Shown: in pieces, positions 45,952-55,657 of the stretch
How positions within the stretch are numbered: the stretch's first letter is position 1
Layout of the letters: every line of letters begins with the position of its first letter
DNA from: Saprospiraceae bacterium
GTDB taxonomy: Bacteria; Bacteroidota; Bacteroidia; Chitinophagales; Saprospiraceae
Assembly: GCA_016711125.1 (NCBI GenBank)
Contig: JADJTQ010000001.1
Location: forward strand, 496,001-560,000
Reading direction: 5' to 3'
DNA: 64,000 nt
Translations under genes and position numbers: made by a program
The notes under the pieces: generated by a model
Database searches by the model: none
The model's input: the letters and a program-made list of their open reading frames with translations, nothing else
Told to the model about the DNA's origin: nothing

Positions 45952-47104
45952 ATGAAGAAGCTCCTTTATATCTTGATACCTGTTGCTTTGATTGCAAACG
46001 TGTTTGTCCGTTTGAAAAGTAATAAAGAAGTGGCTCAGAATAGAGTCTATCATTACGACAAAGAGCAAGTTGTAATGGTACAGACAGATACGATAGAGTT
46101 AGAAGATGTTGACGCTGAATATACATTTACAGGCAGTTTTCAGGCAGACAGGGAATCAAAAATAAGTGCCGAGGTACAAGGCAAAATCAATAGTATTTTT
46201 ATTGACATTGGAAAACATGTTCGCAAAGGGCAAGCCCTGATTAAATTGGATGACGCGCTTTTGCAACAGCAATTGCATATGATACATGTGCAAATACAAA
46301 ACATTAAAGCAGAATTTGAGATTCAATTGCAAAGCAATCAATTGCAAATTGATGGATTTCAGGCAGATGTAAACCGCTACCGGGTACTTGCAGCAGCTGA
46401 TGCCATTCAAGGTGTACAATTGGAGAAGGCCGAACTGCAATTGAACGCCGCTCAACTCCAGCGAAAAACAATATTGCAACAATCGGCTTTAAAAAGCGCT
46501 GAAGCTCAAAAATCAGGTATTGAAGAACAAATTGAAAAGACCACTATTGTGGCTCCATTCAATGGCGTAGTCACTGCCAAATTAACGGAGATCGGTTCAT
46601 TTGCCGCACCGGGTATACCGCTACTTCAGATCACGGATATTGCCAAGTTGAAATTTGTGGTGAATGTTCCAGAAACAAACCTAAATCTATTTAGAGAGAA
46701 TCTAACCTATCCAGTGATCGCTGATGTATTTCCTAAAGTCATTCATTCATCAAAAGTGAGCATGATTGGTGTGAAGGGAAATCTGGCTAACAGTTTTCCA
46801 ATTCAGTTTTCAGTGGTAAACACTGCTGATTTAGAACTTAAAGCGGGGATGTTTGGCAAAGTGATATTAGATCGGGAGCAGGGGAAGAAGCAAGTAATTA
46901 TTCCGGCATCTGCCATTGTTAATTCTGGCATTCAAGCGCAAGTTTACTTGGTTAAAGATGGGAAAGCAACCCTACAAGAAATCGTTATTTCCAAAAAGGA
47001 TCCGGAATAGAGCCGTTGTTGAAAGCGGCTTAGGGGCAGGAGATGTTATAATAGTAGGTGGATTCATCAATCTATTTGAAGGTGCAAATGTCGCCGCAAT
47101 TTAA
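45952..47104 (+). CDS. RND efflux periplasmic adaptor (HlyD/AcrA-type), frameshift near C-terminus
   Basis: Signal anchor LLYILIPVALIANVFVRL, barrel-sandwich halves ESKISAEVQGKINSIFIDIG and TTIVAPFNGVVTAKLTEIG, a long coiled hairpin between them, and a beta-barrel (LKAGMFGKVILDREQGKK). The continuous frame stops at 47010 after SKKDPE. Dropping one base near 46996 continues as IRNRAVVESGLGAGDVIIVG to NLFEGANVAAI with a stop at 47104, the normal membrane-proximal end and 12 bp before the pump gene. The break is in the last 40 residues. Confidence 0.9.
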
Positions 47105-47116
47105 AACCTGACAGCA

Positions 47117-50100
47117 ATGAATATAACAGAAATCGCCATAAAGCGCCCTTCGTTGATCATCGTACTTTTCAGCCTATTTATCTTGTTGGGTTATATCGGT
47201 TTTAAGAACTTAAGCTATGAACTGATGCCGGATTTCAATCAGCCGGTGATTGTAATTAAAACCATCTATCCGGGGGCTGAACCACAGGAGGTAGAAACTG
47301 CGGTTTCACGTGAAATTGAAGATGCGCTTTCTAACCTGGAAGGGGTGGATTATCTGGTAACAAAGTCGCTTCCGAATGCCTCCGTGGTGATCGCCAATTT
47401 AAAATACGGTACTGAGGTAGATCAGGCAATGCAGGATGCCCAGCGATATATTGACAACATCCGTAAGGATTTGCCAGAGGATATTTTGAGTCCTGTGATG
47501 AGCAAAGTTTCACCAAATGATTTGCCGATAATGTCAATAAATGCCACGAGCAATTTACTAGCCACGGCATTCTATCAAAAAATGAAAGATGAGTATTTAC
47601 CGCAAATACAACAATTGAATGGCGTAGCTGAAATCACATTGCTGGGCGGCGAAGAACGAGAGATCCAAGTAAAGGTCAATTCCGAGAAATTAAAATTTTA
47701 CCGGCTGTCTATTGTTCAGGTCGTTGAAGCCATTAACCGCTCTGGCTTGGATTTACCTGCTGGGAAAGTTCAGTCAACTGTAGAGAATAACGCTGTCCGC
47801 CTGACCGGAAATTTCTCTTCCACCACAGACATTGAAAATGTGCAGGTAGCTATGCCAGTCCCCGGCAGTCCCGTTTATGTTAAAGATGTGGCAACCGTAA
47901 CAGACGGCATAAAGGAAGTCACTTCCTTGAGTCGGTACAATGGCAATAGTGGCATTGGCCTTCTGTTGAAAAAACAAGGTGATGCTAATGCCGTAGATGT
48001 ATCAAATTTGGTTAGGGAGAAGTTCAAAACCATTGAGCAGCAAAATACAGATGCAGCAGTGACTTTCAATATCGCTGACGACAGTACCGACAACACCATT
48101 GCTGCGGTAAACTCAGTAGTATTCGATTTAATATTGGCGGTGATATTGGTTTCCCTGGTCATGCTTTTGTTTTTGAGAAGTTTCAGAAACTCCCTGATTG
48201 TGCTGATTGCAATTCCAACCTCATTGGTTACGGCCTTTGCGGTAATGTGGCTTTTGAATTATACGCTTAATTTGATGACCCTCCTGGCCATGTCGCTCAT
48301 CATCGGTATTTTGGTAGATGATGCCACCGTAGTTTTGGAAAATATTCAAAGACATTTGGATATGAAAAAGGAAAAGCGGGAGGCAGCTATGGATGGACGA
48401 ATGGAGATCGGCTTTTCTGCCTTGTCTATTACGTTAGTGGATGTGGTGGTATTCCTGCCTATTTTGTTCTTACAGGTTTTTGTGGCAGATATGCTTCAGC
48501 AATTTTCGGTTGTGGTCGTAACTTCTACCCTCACCAGTTTATTGGTAGGCTTTACTCTTACACCCTGGCTGGCATCTCGTATCGGGAAATCAGAAGATTT
48601 GCGACCCACCAATTTTTTTAACCGATTTTTACTTTGGTTTGAACAGCAATTGGACCACCTTACAGAGTGGTATGGACTGCAATTGAAATGGGTACTTAAT
48701 CATAAATTGATATTTACGGGAATTGTATTGTTTCTTTTTGCAGTGACTGGAGTAATCATGAAACAAGGCATTATCGGAAAAGAACTTATTGCTACCGGCG
48801 ATCAGGGGAAATTTCGTTTGAGTCTGGAATTTGATAAATCAATTTCCATTCAGCATAACAATATTATCTCACAAAGGATAGAGGACTTTATCCTCCAACA
48901 AGAGGATGTCGCAACGGTATTCAGCAATATTGGTGGACCAAGTACAGGCATAGGTAGTTTGGGTGTTGGCGCGCTCAACAAAACGGAGTTTACGGTTCAA
49001 TTGAAATCTCCAAAAGAACGCAATAACCAGCCAACCGAAGAATTTATGAAAGAAATCAGGGAAGCCCTTAAAATGCAATATCCGGGTATCAATTATTCAA
49101 TGGCTGCATTGGGTTTAGTACCCCGTTCTGCACCAATTGAACTGACTTTGAGCGGAAGCAATTTGGACACAGTGATGCAAACAGGTGCGGCATTGAAATT
49201 AGTGGTTGAAAAAATACCAGGAGCGGATAACGTCCGGCTATCGGTAGAAGAAGGAAGTCCTGAATTTAGAGTCGTTCCAGACAAAGAAAAGATGCAGAGA
49301 TTGGGACTTACTACAGCTTATGTTGGTATGAATTTGAGAACGGCTTTTACCGGAAATGATGATGCTACTCTTACCGAAGAGGGAACAGAATACCCAATTA
49401 GGGTTTGGCTGGATGATTTTGATCGTAAAGACTTTGAAGATGTGCAGCAACTCAGCATGATCAATCCAATGGGTGATCCGGTGGAGGTATCTCAATTTGC
49501 AGCGGTCGTTCCTGCCAATTCCCCTTCTTTGTTGGAAAGAAATGATCGCCAACCGGCTATAACGCTGACCGCCGAAGCACTGGGGAGACCCTCGGGTACT
49601 GTGGCAGACGATGTAGTTGCCTATTTGAAAGGGAATCCATTACCGGAAGGTATGCAAATGACATGGGGTAGCGACATTAAAAGGCAAAATGATAGTTTTG
49701 GTGCATTGGGGTCGGTCTTACTCATTTCTTTCATTCTCATTTATTTAATAATGGTGGCGCTTTATGACAGTTTTATTTATCCCTTTGTCGTATTATTTTC
49801 CATCCCGGTTGCGGCCATTGGGGCATTTTTAGCCTTAAATTTATCGTTGAGCAATTTGAGTTTGTTTGCCTTGCTAGGTCTGATCATGCTGATGGGCTTG
49901 GTAACAAAAAATGCTATTCTTATTGTTGACTTTACCAATCAATTAAAAGCAAAGGGCAAACATTTTAAAGAGGCATTAATCATTGCAGGCAAAGGACGTT
50001 TACGCCCCATTTTAATGACCACAGTTTCTATGGTCATCGGAATGTTGCCAATTGCATTGGCAACGGGATCAGCCAGCGAATGGAAAAACGGATTGGCATG

Positions 50101-50212
50101 GGTCATTATTGGTGGTTTGGTTTCCTCACTTATTCTGACGGTGTATTTAGTGCCAACGGTGTATTATGTAGTAGATGTTATTAAGGAAAAAATGAACCAT
50201 GAAATGAATTGA
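47117..50212 (+). CDS. RND-family multidrug/HAE1-type efflux pump
   Basis: 1031-aa inner-membrane proton antiporter, full length. Twelve helices; TM4 carries the proton-relay pair in IIGILVDDATVVLENIQRH (Asp401-Asp402 by position), and TM10 the matching Lys in LMGLVTKNAILIVDF. First helix block IAIKRPSLIIVLFSLFILLG and the typical PEDILSPVMSKVSPNDLPIM porter segment are present. Clusters with HAE1/MdtC-like drug exporters rather than heavy-metal CusA pumps, since no methionine triad was seen. Forms a complete tripartite pump with the two upstream genes. Confidence 0.93.
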   Translation: MNITEIAIKRPSLIIVLFSLFILLGYIGFKNLSYELMPDFNQPVIVIKTIYPGAEPQEVETAVSREIEDALSNLEGVDYLVTKSLPNASVVIANLKYGTEVDQAMQDAQRYIDNIRKDLPEDILSPVMSKVSPNDLPIMSINATSNLLATAFYQKMKDEYLPQIQQLNGVAEITLLGGEEREIQVKVNSEKLKFYRLSIVQVVEAINRSGLDLPAGKVQSTVENNAVRLTGNFSSTTDIENVQVAMPVPGSPVYVKDVATVTDGIKEVTSLSRYNGNSGIGLLLKKQGDANAVDVSNLVREKFKTIEQQNTDAAVTFNIADDSTDNTIAAVNSVVFDLILAVILVSLVMLLFLRSFRNSLIVLIAIPTSLVTAFAVMWLLNYTLNLMTLLAMSLIIGILVDDATVVLENIQRHLDMKKEKREAAMDGRMEIGFSALSITLVDVVVFLPILFLQVFVADMLQQFSVVVVTSTLTSLLVGFTLTPWLASRIGKSEDLRPTNFFNRFLLWFEQQLDHLTEWYGLQLKWVLNHKLIFTGIVLFLFAVTGVIMKQGIIGKELIATGDQGKFRLSLEFDKSISIQHNNIISQRIEDFILQQEDVATVFSNIGGPSTGIGSLGVGALNKTEFTVQLKSPKERNNQPTEEFMKEIREALKMQYPGINYSMAALGLVPRSAPIELTLSGSNLDTVMQTGAALKLVVEKIPGADNVRLSVEEGSPEFRVVPDKEKMQRLGLTTAYVGMNLRTAFTGNDDATLTEEGTEYPIRVWLDDFDRKDFEDVQQLSMINPMGDPVEVSQFAAVVPANSPSLLERNDRQPAITLTAEALGRPSGTVADDVVAYLKGNPLPEGMQMTWGSDIKRQNDSFGALGSVLLISFILIYLIMVALYDSFIYPFVVLFSIPVAAIGAFLALNLSLSNLSLFALLGLIMLMGLVTKNAILIVDFTNQLKAKGKHFKEALIIAGKGRLRPILMTTVSMVIGMLPIALATGSASEWKNGLAWVIIGGLVSSLILTVYLVPTVYYVVDVIKEKMNHEMN

Positions 50213-50320
50213 TTCGGCACCCTGATTGCACCTTTCCCAATACTTCCGTGTTTGGGACAAGGCATTCAGGATCATATTTGTCAGCAGTTATAGAAAAATT
50301 AGATTTAAACATACACTAAA

Positions 50321-50719
50321 ATGAAAAAAGCGATTCCTTATTTATTGGCCATTTTGTTAGCTACCTTTGGCTTGCTGACTTTATTCCTGAGTAGCTCAGT
50401 CATATTTGACTTATTTGGGATCAGAGCCAAAGAAGGCGATTACGTCTTAATTGTCGTCTGGTCAAATTTCATCAGCAGCTTACTCTATCTTTCTGCCGCT
50501 TATGGATTTCTGAAAAGTAAAAAATGGACAGCACTTCTCTTAGGCATTTCTGTAGTAGTGCTCATCGCTGCTTTTCTGGGCTTACGTATCCATATTAACT
50601 CAGGTGGACTTTACGAGACCAAAACAATAGGTGCCATGATCTTTAGAATTATAGTAAGCTTGATCTTTACGGTGCTCGCCTATTTTACCATAAGCAAAAA
50701 TCAAAAGAATGTATCATAA
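50321..50719 (+). CDS. Four-helix membrane protein, unknown
   Basis: 132 aa with four membrane segments (about residues 5-30, 43-63, 69-88 and 105-124); loops are short, with RIHINSGGLYETKTIG between helices 3 and 4. No named family recognised. It overlaps the next lipoprotein gene by 11 bp, so the two form a small operon after the RND genes. Confidence 0.65.
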   Translation: MKKAIPYLLAILLATFGLLTLFLSSSVIFDLFGIRAKEGDYVLIVVWSNFISSLLYLSAAYGFLKSKKWTALLLGISVVVLIAAFLGLRIHINSGGLYETKTIGAMIFRIIVSLIFTVLAYFTISKNQKNVS

Positions 50720-51110
50720 AACAATCTTCTCTATAGCATTCTCGCTGTTTCTGGTAAGTTGCGGGAGCGATGTCAATCAAAGCGACATTAGACTGAATAA
50801 TGGAGAAAAGTGGGAAATAAATGTCGAGATGATGCCACCCTTGGAGGCATCTGAAAAGTTAATTTCAGACTTTACATTGCGCGATGAAAAGGATTACCAG
50901 GTCTTGTCTGAAAAGCTCAAGGAAAATAACAACCTACTTATTTCGAGCTGCACCATGAAAGGCAAGAGCCACGATGAATTGCATAAATGGTTACATCCAT
51001 ATATCGGTTTGTTAGAGGAACTGGCAAATGCCAAGAATGAAAGCCAAGCCGATCAAGTATTTCTGAAAATCGAACAATCCTTTGAGACCTTGAATCTGTA
51101 TTTCCAGTGA
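50709..51110 (+). CDS. Small lipoprotein, unknown
   Basis: 133 aa. Signal TIFSIAFSLFLVSCGSD with lipobox LVSC; the mature part is helical and polar (YQVLSEKLKENNNLLISS...HDELHKWLHPYIGLLEELAN) with one Cys beside the motif SSCTMKGKSHDELH. Found downstream of the four-helix protein and read through into a GTG-started small frame (GTGA overlap). Role unknown. Confidence 0.7.
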   Translation: MYHKTIFSIAFSLFLVSCGSDVNQSDIRLNNGEKWEINVEMMPPLEASEKLISDFTLRDEKDYQVLSEKLKENNNLLISSCTMKGKSHDELHKWLHPYIGLLEELANAKNESQADQVFLKIEQSFETLNLYFQ

Positions 51111-51307
51111 AGAAAAAAGAATGGTGCAGCAAAGAAGAACCTGTTTCCGTAATTGCTTGTTCTGCGGTGGATAAGGAAGTTTACTCTATTGCTATCGGTT
51201 GCAATCTGGATGTCATATTGACAGAGAATGATGTAACAAAAATATTGACAGAACATTCCCGTACCTATAAAAGCTTGCACGCTTACATGAAAATAAAGCT
51301 TGAATAG
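51107..51307 (+). CDS. Small protein of unknown function, GTG start
   Basis: 66 aa starting at a GTG that overlaps the stop of the lipoprotein gene (GTGA), which supports translational coupling. Sequence KEWCSKEEPVSVIACSAVDK then IAIGCNLDVILTENDVTKIL has three Cys and a strand-helix pattern but matches no family I recognise. A minus-strand frame overlaps it, but the operon position favours this one. Confidence 0.4.
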   Translation: MKKKEWCSKEEPVSVIACSAVDKEVYSIAIGCNLDVILTENDVTKILTEHSRTYKSLHAYMKIKLE

Positions 51308-51439
51308 AGTGAAGAACAAAGAAAGCTGACAAGAATCATTAATATGATTGAGAAGAATATTTAAATTCTGTTCCTCTATTCACAACAGTGAAATATTAAG
51401 TTATGAAAATTATTTTTAATTATTTAAATCAATAATGAA

Positions 51440-51589
51440 ATGAGTGCTAAAAGGACAGAAAGCAAGGACATTAAAAAGAAAGATTCAAACAAGAAGAAAG
51501 CTAAGGCTAAGATTACTGCTGAATTAAAGAAGCTAAAAAAGAAAAGGAGTCTTCTAAAAAAGAAATTGAAAAAGGCAGCTAAGAAATGA
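51440..51589 (+). CDS. 49-aa lysine-rich basic protein
   Basis: ATG at 51440, stop TGA at 51587-51589. The product is 49 aa with 22 Lys and 2 Arg and no aromatic residues: it opens MSAKRTESKDIKKKDSNKKK and closes LKKKLKKAAKK. It resembles the Lys/Ala-rich tails of histone H1-like bacterial proteins and could bind DNA or RNA. It is preceded 11 nt upstream by the leader motif TTAATTATTTAAA also found before the HlyD and ABC permease genes, and followed by a hairpin. No homologue is claimed. Confidence 0.55.
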   Translation: MSAKRTESKDIKKKDSNKKKAKAKITAELKKLKKKRSLLKKKLKKAAKK

Positions 51590-51611
51590 GCCTACAGCCT
51601 TTGATTTGGGG

Positions 51612-51635
51612 CAATCAATTGGGTATAATTGATTG
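51612..51635. terminator. Hairpin after the lysine-rich gene
   Basis: CAATCAATT (51612-51620) and AATTGATTG (51627-51635) are perfect 9-bp complements around GGGTAT, 22 bp after the stop. The stem is AT-rich and no T-run follows, so it may be a weak terminator or an operator for the next gene. Confidence 0.4.
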
Positions 51636-51791
51636 TCTCAGATTGAAGACTATTTCTTCTGAAAAATGGGTGCATATCAAAGGGTCAACATCAGAGTGCA
51701 AAGTTTGAGACGGAGGGCACAATTTTCATTTTTGAATGTAGCAAGTTGATGGGGCTCCCACAAGATATCACCATTATAATAAATACTTCAA

Positions 51792-53064
51792 ATGAGAACT
51801 AAAGCAATGATTTTGTTTTTTGCTGGAATGTTTTTATTCCCGCTTTTAGGTTTTTCCCAATTCACTTTGAAAGAGGCATTGAGCAAGGCGAGGGCCCATA
51901 CTCCTTTGGCTAAAGTGCAGCAATTGGCAAATCTGGAAAAGGACCTAAAACTGGAGACTATACACAAACAGTATTTCCCCCAGTTTCTCTGTCCGCCCAA
52001 TCCACCTATCAATCGGAGGTGACCACCTTCCCAGTGGAATTACCAGGCGTGCAAATTGAGGCATTATCCAAAGACCAGTATAGGATATTGGGCGAAGTCA
52101 ACCAAAAATTATATGATGGCGGGGCTACCCAACAACAAAAATTATTGGCGACAACCGCTTATGAAATCGAGCAAAATGGGGTGGAAGTGGAACTGGAAAA
52201 AATCCGGGAACAAATCATCCAGCTCTATTTTAATATTTTGGAACTGGATGCCCGCATGCGGATAGTGGCATTGAGCAGGGAAGATTTATTGGCCAGTTTA
52301 AAAATCATCGAAGCAGCGGTCACCAACGGTATTGCCCTCAAATCGGAAAAGAACGCCTTGGAGGCAGCCCTGATTAATCTGGAACAACAAACCATGAATT
52401 GTGGGCACTTAGGGCAACCATGATAGAAGACATGCACCTGCTCACCGATACCCCCGTTGATGCTACCAGTCAATTTGTGATGCCGGGAATAGTGCCAACA
52501 ACCCTTTCTGTTAATCCTGCAAAATATTCCTATCAGGTTTTTGACTTGCAACAACAGTTGCTGAGCCAAAACTATGAATTGGCCAAAATAACCTCCCGCC
52601 CCATGTTGGCATTATTTGGCCAAGGTGGATATGGCAAACCGGGCCTGAATTTTTTGAAGAATGAACTTGAACCGTTTTATGTTTTGGGTGTGCGAGCCAA
52701 TTGGAAATTTGGCAACCTATACACAAAATCCAACGACCGGGAAATAATGGACCTCGGGATGCAGAAAATAACTGCCAGAAAAGAAACCCTCGCATTGCAA
52801 ACGGATGTCCGTTTTTCCAATTATGGTATTGAAATTGAAAAAATACAGGCACTGACCACAAAGGACAGGGACTTATTGTTGCTCCGTCAAGAAATAACCG
52901 AAACTGCTAAAATACAATTGGAAAATGGGGTGATGAATTCCACCGATTATTTAGCCAGGTTCAATGAAGAAAGGGTGGTAAAGGAAAACGCGAGCCTGCG
53001 AGAGGTTCAACTGCTTAAAGCTCAGTATATGTTGGCACATATTGCTGGGAATTATAGTGATTAG
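51792..53064 (+). pseudogene. TolC-family outer-membrane channel, two frameshifts
   Basis: Three consecutive frames make one TolC protein: signal and first helix (MILFFAGMFLFPLLGFSQ, FTLKEALSKARAHTPLAKVQ) to 51983; then SAQSTYQSEVTTFPVELPG, YDGGATQQQKLLATTAYEIE to about 52404; then LWALRATMIEDMHLL through RPMLALFGQGGYGKPGLNFL to 53064. Adding one T at about 51983 and one G at about 52404 restores a 420-odd aa channel. It is probably the outer-membrane partner of the ABC exporter encoded from 54542 on. Confidence 0.85.
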
Positions 53065-53122
53065 GTACTTTCAAAAGGCACTTTGGAATTTGTAAAGATA
53101 CATAGAACGATCAGGCAAATTT

Positions 53123-53323
53123 ATGATAGCTGTTTCAGGAAAAATGACATCGGAGCATCCAATGTATTTTGAAACCGACGATATCACTTATGACTTTGAA
53201 AGAAATCCGGATGTTGATAAGATTAGAATGGCGGTAAAGATGAGCGTAGAAAAGTATTCTGGCTTGACCTATATGTTACGTAATATGACGAAAAGCAATA
53301 TCAAGGATAATGGTGAATGGTAA
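53123..53323 (+). pseudogene. OsmC-family C-terminal remnant
   Basis: 66 aa reading VSGKMTSEHPMYFETDDITY and VDKIRMAVKMSVEKYSGLTY followed by MLRNM, the C-terminal half of an OsmC/Ohr-type peroxide reductase. The N-terminal half with the first catalytic Cys is absent, because the TolC gene ends 58 bp upstream. The position of the second redox Cys is Ser in EKYSGLTYML, so it would be inactive. Best read as a deletion remnant of a stress gene. Confidence 0.65.
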
Positions 53324-53389
53324 AACTAATGAACTGCAAACTAGTCCAAAGACCGAAATAATGGAAAATAAACAAAAAGTAACCTGTCC

Positions 53390-54478
53390 ATGACGACTTT
53401 TATGGAGACTTATAGATCGCAAATTATTTATGGAGTAAGCGTGATTACTGTGGTGGTGGCATTGTATCTGAGCACAAATATATTGCACAAATGGATCCTG
53501 AAGAAGGCGCAAAAAAAATTTTCGGATGCAAAGCCAGGAGCAATAAATTTGCTAAAAAGAGTATTGAATCTACTCTGGTTAGTTTTGGGTATTATCGCAC
53601 TTAGTTTAATTTTTGTGGAAGAAGATGCTTATGCAGCTTTGCAAAATCAATTCAAATTATTACTCTATTTGGGTTTTTTAACGGTGCTCACTATCGTATC
53701 AGCGACATCTATCAACTTATGGTTTAGAAGAAGTATCCAAAACAAAATCCAGTGCCATGACGACCCTACGGCTTTCAAGTTTCTGCGTTATGCAGTGGTT
53801 TATAGCATCTATTTTATAGGAGTGCTTTTTGGATTGATGGCGTTTCCGGCACTACGAAGCGTAGCACAGACGGCTTTGGGAGGTGCAGGTGTTCTTGCAC
53901 TTATTGCAGGTATATCGTCACAGGAAGCATTGTCAAACTTGGTCGGAGGTCTGTTTATTATTGCCTTCAAACCATTTAAAATTGGGAACGTTATTGAGAT
54001 AAACAGTGCGATGGTCGGACGAGTAAAAGACATTACGCTCCGTCATACTGTTATCAGAAATTTTGAAAACAAGATGATTGTTATCCCCAATGCCATTATC
54101 AATAAGGAAAAGTTGGTCAACTACGACTTGGATGAACTCAAATGCTGTGAATTTATTGAGATAGGAATTTCCTATGACAGTGATGTGGATCTGGCCAAGA
54201 ATATAATGCAGCAGGAATGCGAGAAACATCCGCTCATTTATGACAACCGCACCACTTTGGATAAGGATAATGGAAAGCCGATGGTGAGAACGGCACTCAC
54301 CAAGTTGAGCGATTCATCTTTGATTATCAGAGCTTGGGCATGGGCACGAACCTATGGGGATGCATTTGACCTTAAATGCGATGTGATTGAAAGCATTAAA
54401 AAGGGTTTTGATAAAGCAGGTATAGAAATCCCATACCCATATCGGACTGTTGTGATGAAAAATGATAGTGTGTGTTAG
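53390..54478 (+). CDS. MscS-family mechanosensitive channel
   Basis: 362 aa. Four N-terminal membrane helices lead to the pore helix AQTALGGAGVLALIAGISSQ with the Gly/Ala pattern, then EALSNLVGGLFIIAFKPFKI, the TM3-to-beta-domain junction. GRVKDITLRHTVIRNFENKM is the conserved beta-domain segment (VIPNAIINKEKLVNYD). The C-terminal alpha/beta vestibule is complete. Opens under membrane tension to release solutes in osmotic downshock. Stands between the OsmC remnant and the HlyD adaptor. Confidence 0.93.
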   Translation: MTTFMETYRSQIIYGVSVITVVVALYLSTNILHKWILKKAQKKFSDAKPGAINLLKRVLNLLWLVLGIIALSLIFVEEDAYAALQNQFKLLLYLGFLTVLTIVSATSINLWFRRSIQNKIQCHDDPTAFKFLRYAVVYSIYFIGVLFGLMAFPALRSVAQTALGGAGVLALIAGISSQEALSNLVGGLFIIAFKPFKIGNVIEINSAMVGRVKDITLRHTVIRNFENKMIVIPNAIINKEKLVNYDLDELKCCEFIEIGISYDSDVDLAKNIMQQECEKHPLIYDNRTTLDKDNGKPMVRTALTKLSDSSLIIRAWAWARTYGDAFDLKCDVIESIKKGFDKAGIEIPYPYRTVVMKNDSVC

Positions 54479-54541
54479 GATTGTCGGGGCGCCCCCATAA
54501 GCTCTCCGATACATTAGTAATTAATTATTTAAATAGATAAA

Positions 54542-55534
54542 ATGAAAAATACAATCAATTTCTTCCTTCTTGGAACAGCGGTCATTTTCATGTTCGGTTG
54601 TCAAGCCGAAGTAGACCAATTTGATGTAACAGGCACGTTCGAAGCAACCGAAATAATCGTCTCCTCTGAAGCCACCGGGAAGATCATGATATTTGAGGCG
54701 GAGGAAGGGGCCATTCTAAAGCAAGGCCAATCAGTGGCAGTGATAGATGCCCTCAATTTGGAACTGCAAAAAGCGCAGGTGGAGGCGAGCATGGATGCGG
54801 TGAGTCAAAAGCAAAATGATCCAGGTCCGCAAATTAGGGTTTTGGAGGAACAAATACAGAGTGCCCATGCTCAGGTGGTTACTTTGGAAGCGCAACTGGA
54901 CGTACTGGAAATAGAGCAGGCCAGGGTCGAAAACCTTTTAAAAGCGGAAGCGGCTACCCAAAGACAAATGGATGACATTAATGGGAAAGTCAGAATTTTA
55001 AATAAGCAAATCGCGGCGGCTGAAACGCAAGAAGTGGTGCTCAATGCTCAAATAAGAGCTGCCCGACAGTCGGTTGCCATCCAAAACAGGGGCATTACCA
55101 GCGAAAAAAACCCCTTGTCTAAACAGGTGGCATTCATTGATAATCAAATAGATAAAGCGAGAGTCATCAGCCCCGTCAATGGTACTTTGCTCACAAAATA
55201 TGCAGAAGCGGGGGAATTTACAGCTATTGGAAAGCCTATGTTTAAAGTGGCCGATCTTTCTCAGATCATCCTGCGGGCTTATATCACCGGCGACCAGTTG
55301 GGGCAAATTAGATTGGGGCAGCAAGTGGAAGTTTTTATTGATGAAAGTAAAGAGGATTATAAAAAATATACAGGGGAGATTACCTGGGTTTCCGATAAGG
55401 CAGAGTTTACACCAAAAACCATCCAAACAAAAAACGAACGAGCAAATTTGGTATATGCTATTAAAATAGCGGTGCCCAATGATGGATATTTAAAAATAGG
55501 GATGTATGGTGAGGTCAGGTTCAAAGGTGAGTAG
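54542..55534 (+). CDS. Lipoprotein HlyD-family adaptor of an ABC exporter
   Basis: 330 aa with lipobox (VIFMFGC, Cys20). Lipoyl halves VSSEATGKIMIFEAEEGAIL and KARVISPVNGTLLTKYAEAG surround a coiled-coil hairpin (VVTLEAQLDVLEIEQARVEN). It resembles YhiI/YbhG adaptors, which join RbbA/YbhF-type ATPases and ABC-2 permeases. The leader has TTAATTATTTAAA 8 nt before the ATG. First gene of the exporter operon. Confidence 0.9.
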   Translation: MKNTINFFLLGTAVIFMFGCQAEVDQFDVTGTFEATEIIVSSEATGKIMIFEAEEGAILKQGQSVAVIDALNLELQKAQVEASMDAVSQKQNDPGPQIRVLEEQIQSAHAQVVTLEAQLDVLEIEQARVENLLKAEAATQRQMDDINGKVRILNKQIAAAETQEVVLNAQIRAARQSVAIQNRGITSEKNPLSKQVAFIDNQIDKARVISPVNGTLLTKYAEAGEFTAIGKPMFKVADLSQIILRAYITGDQLGQIRLGQQVEVFIDESKEDYKKYTGEITWVSDKAEFTPKTIQTKNERANLVYAIKIAVPNDGYLKIGMYGEVRFKGE

Positions 55535-55657
55535 GGGATGAAGGATTTCCTGGCTTTTGTACAGTTAGATCGTGCATAAAAGCAAAACTGAAGGAAGTTG
55601 GAAAACGTTTGGAAGGGCGTTAAAGCCACATTGGTTTTTTGGCGAAAAGAAATCGAT

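Noticed and set aside
51053..51319. 88-codon minus-strand frame opposite the lipoprotein tail
   Set aside because: Antisense to two plus-strand frames joined by a GTGA overlap; aromatic-rich product typical of shadow frames.
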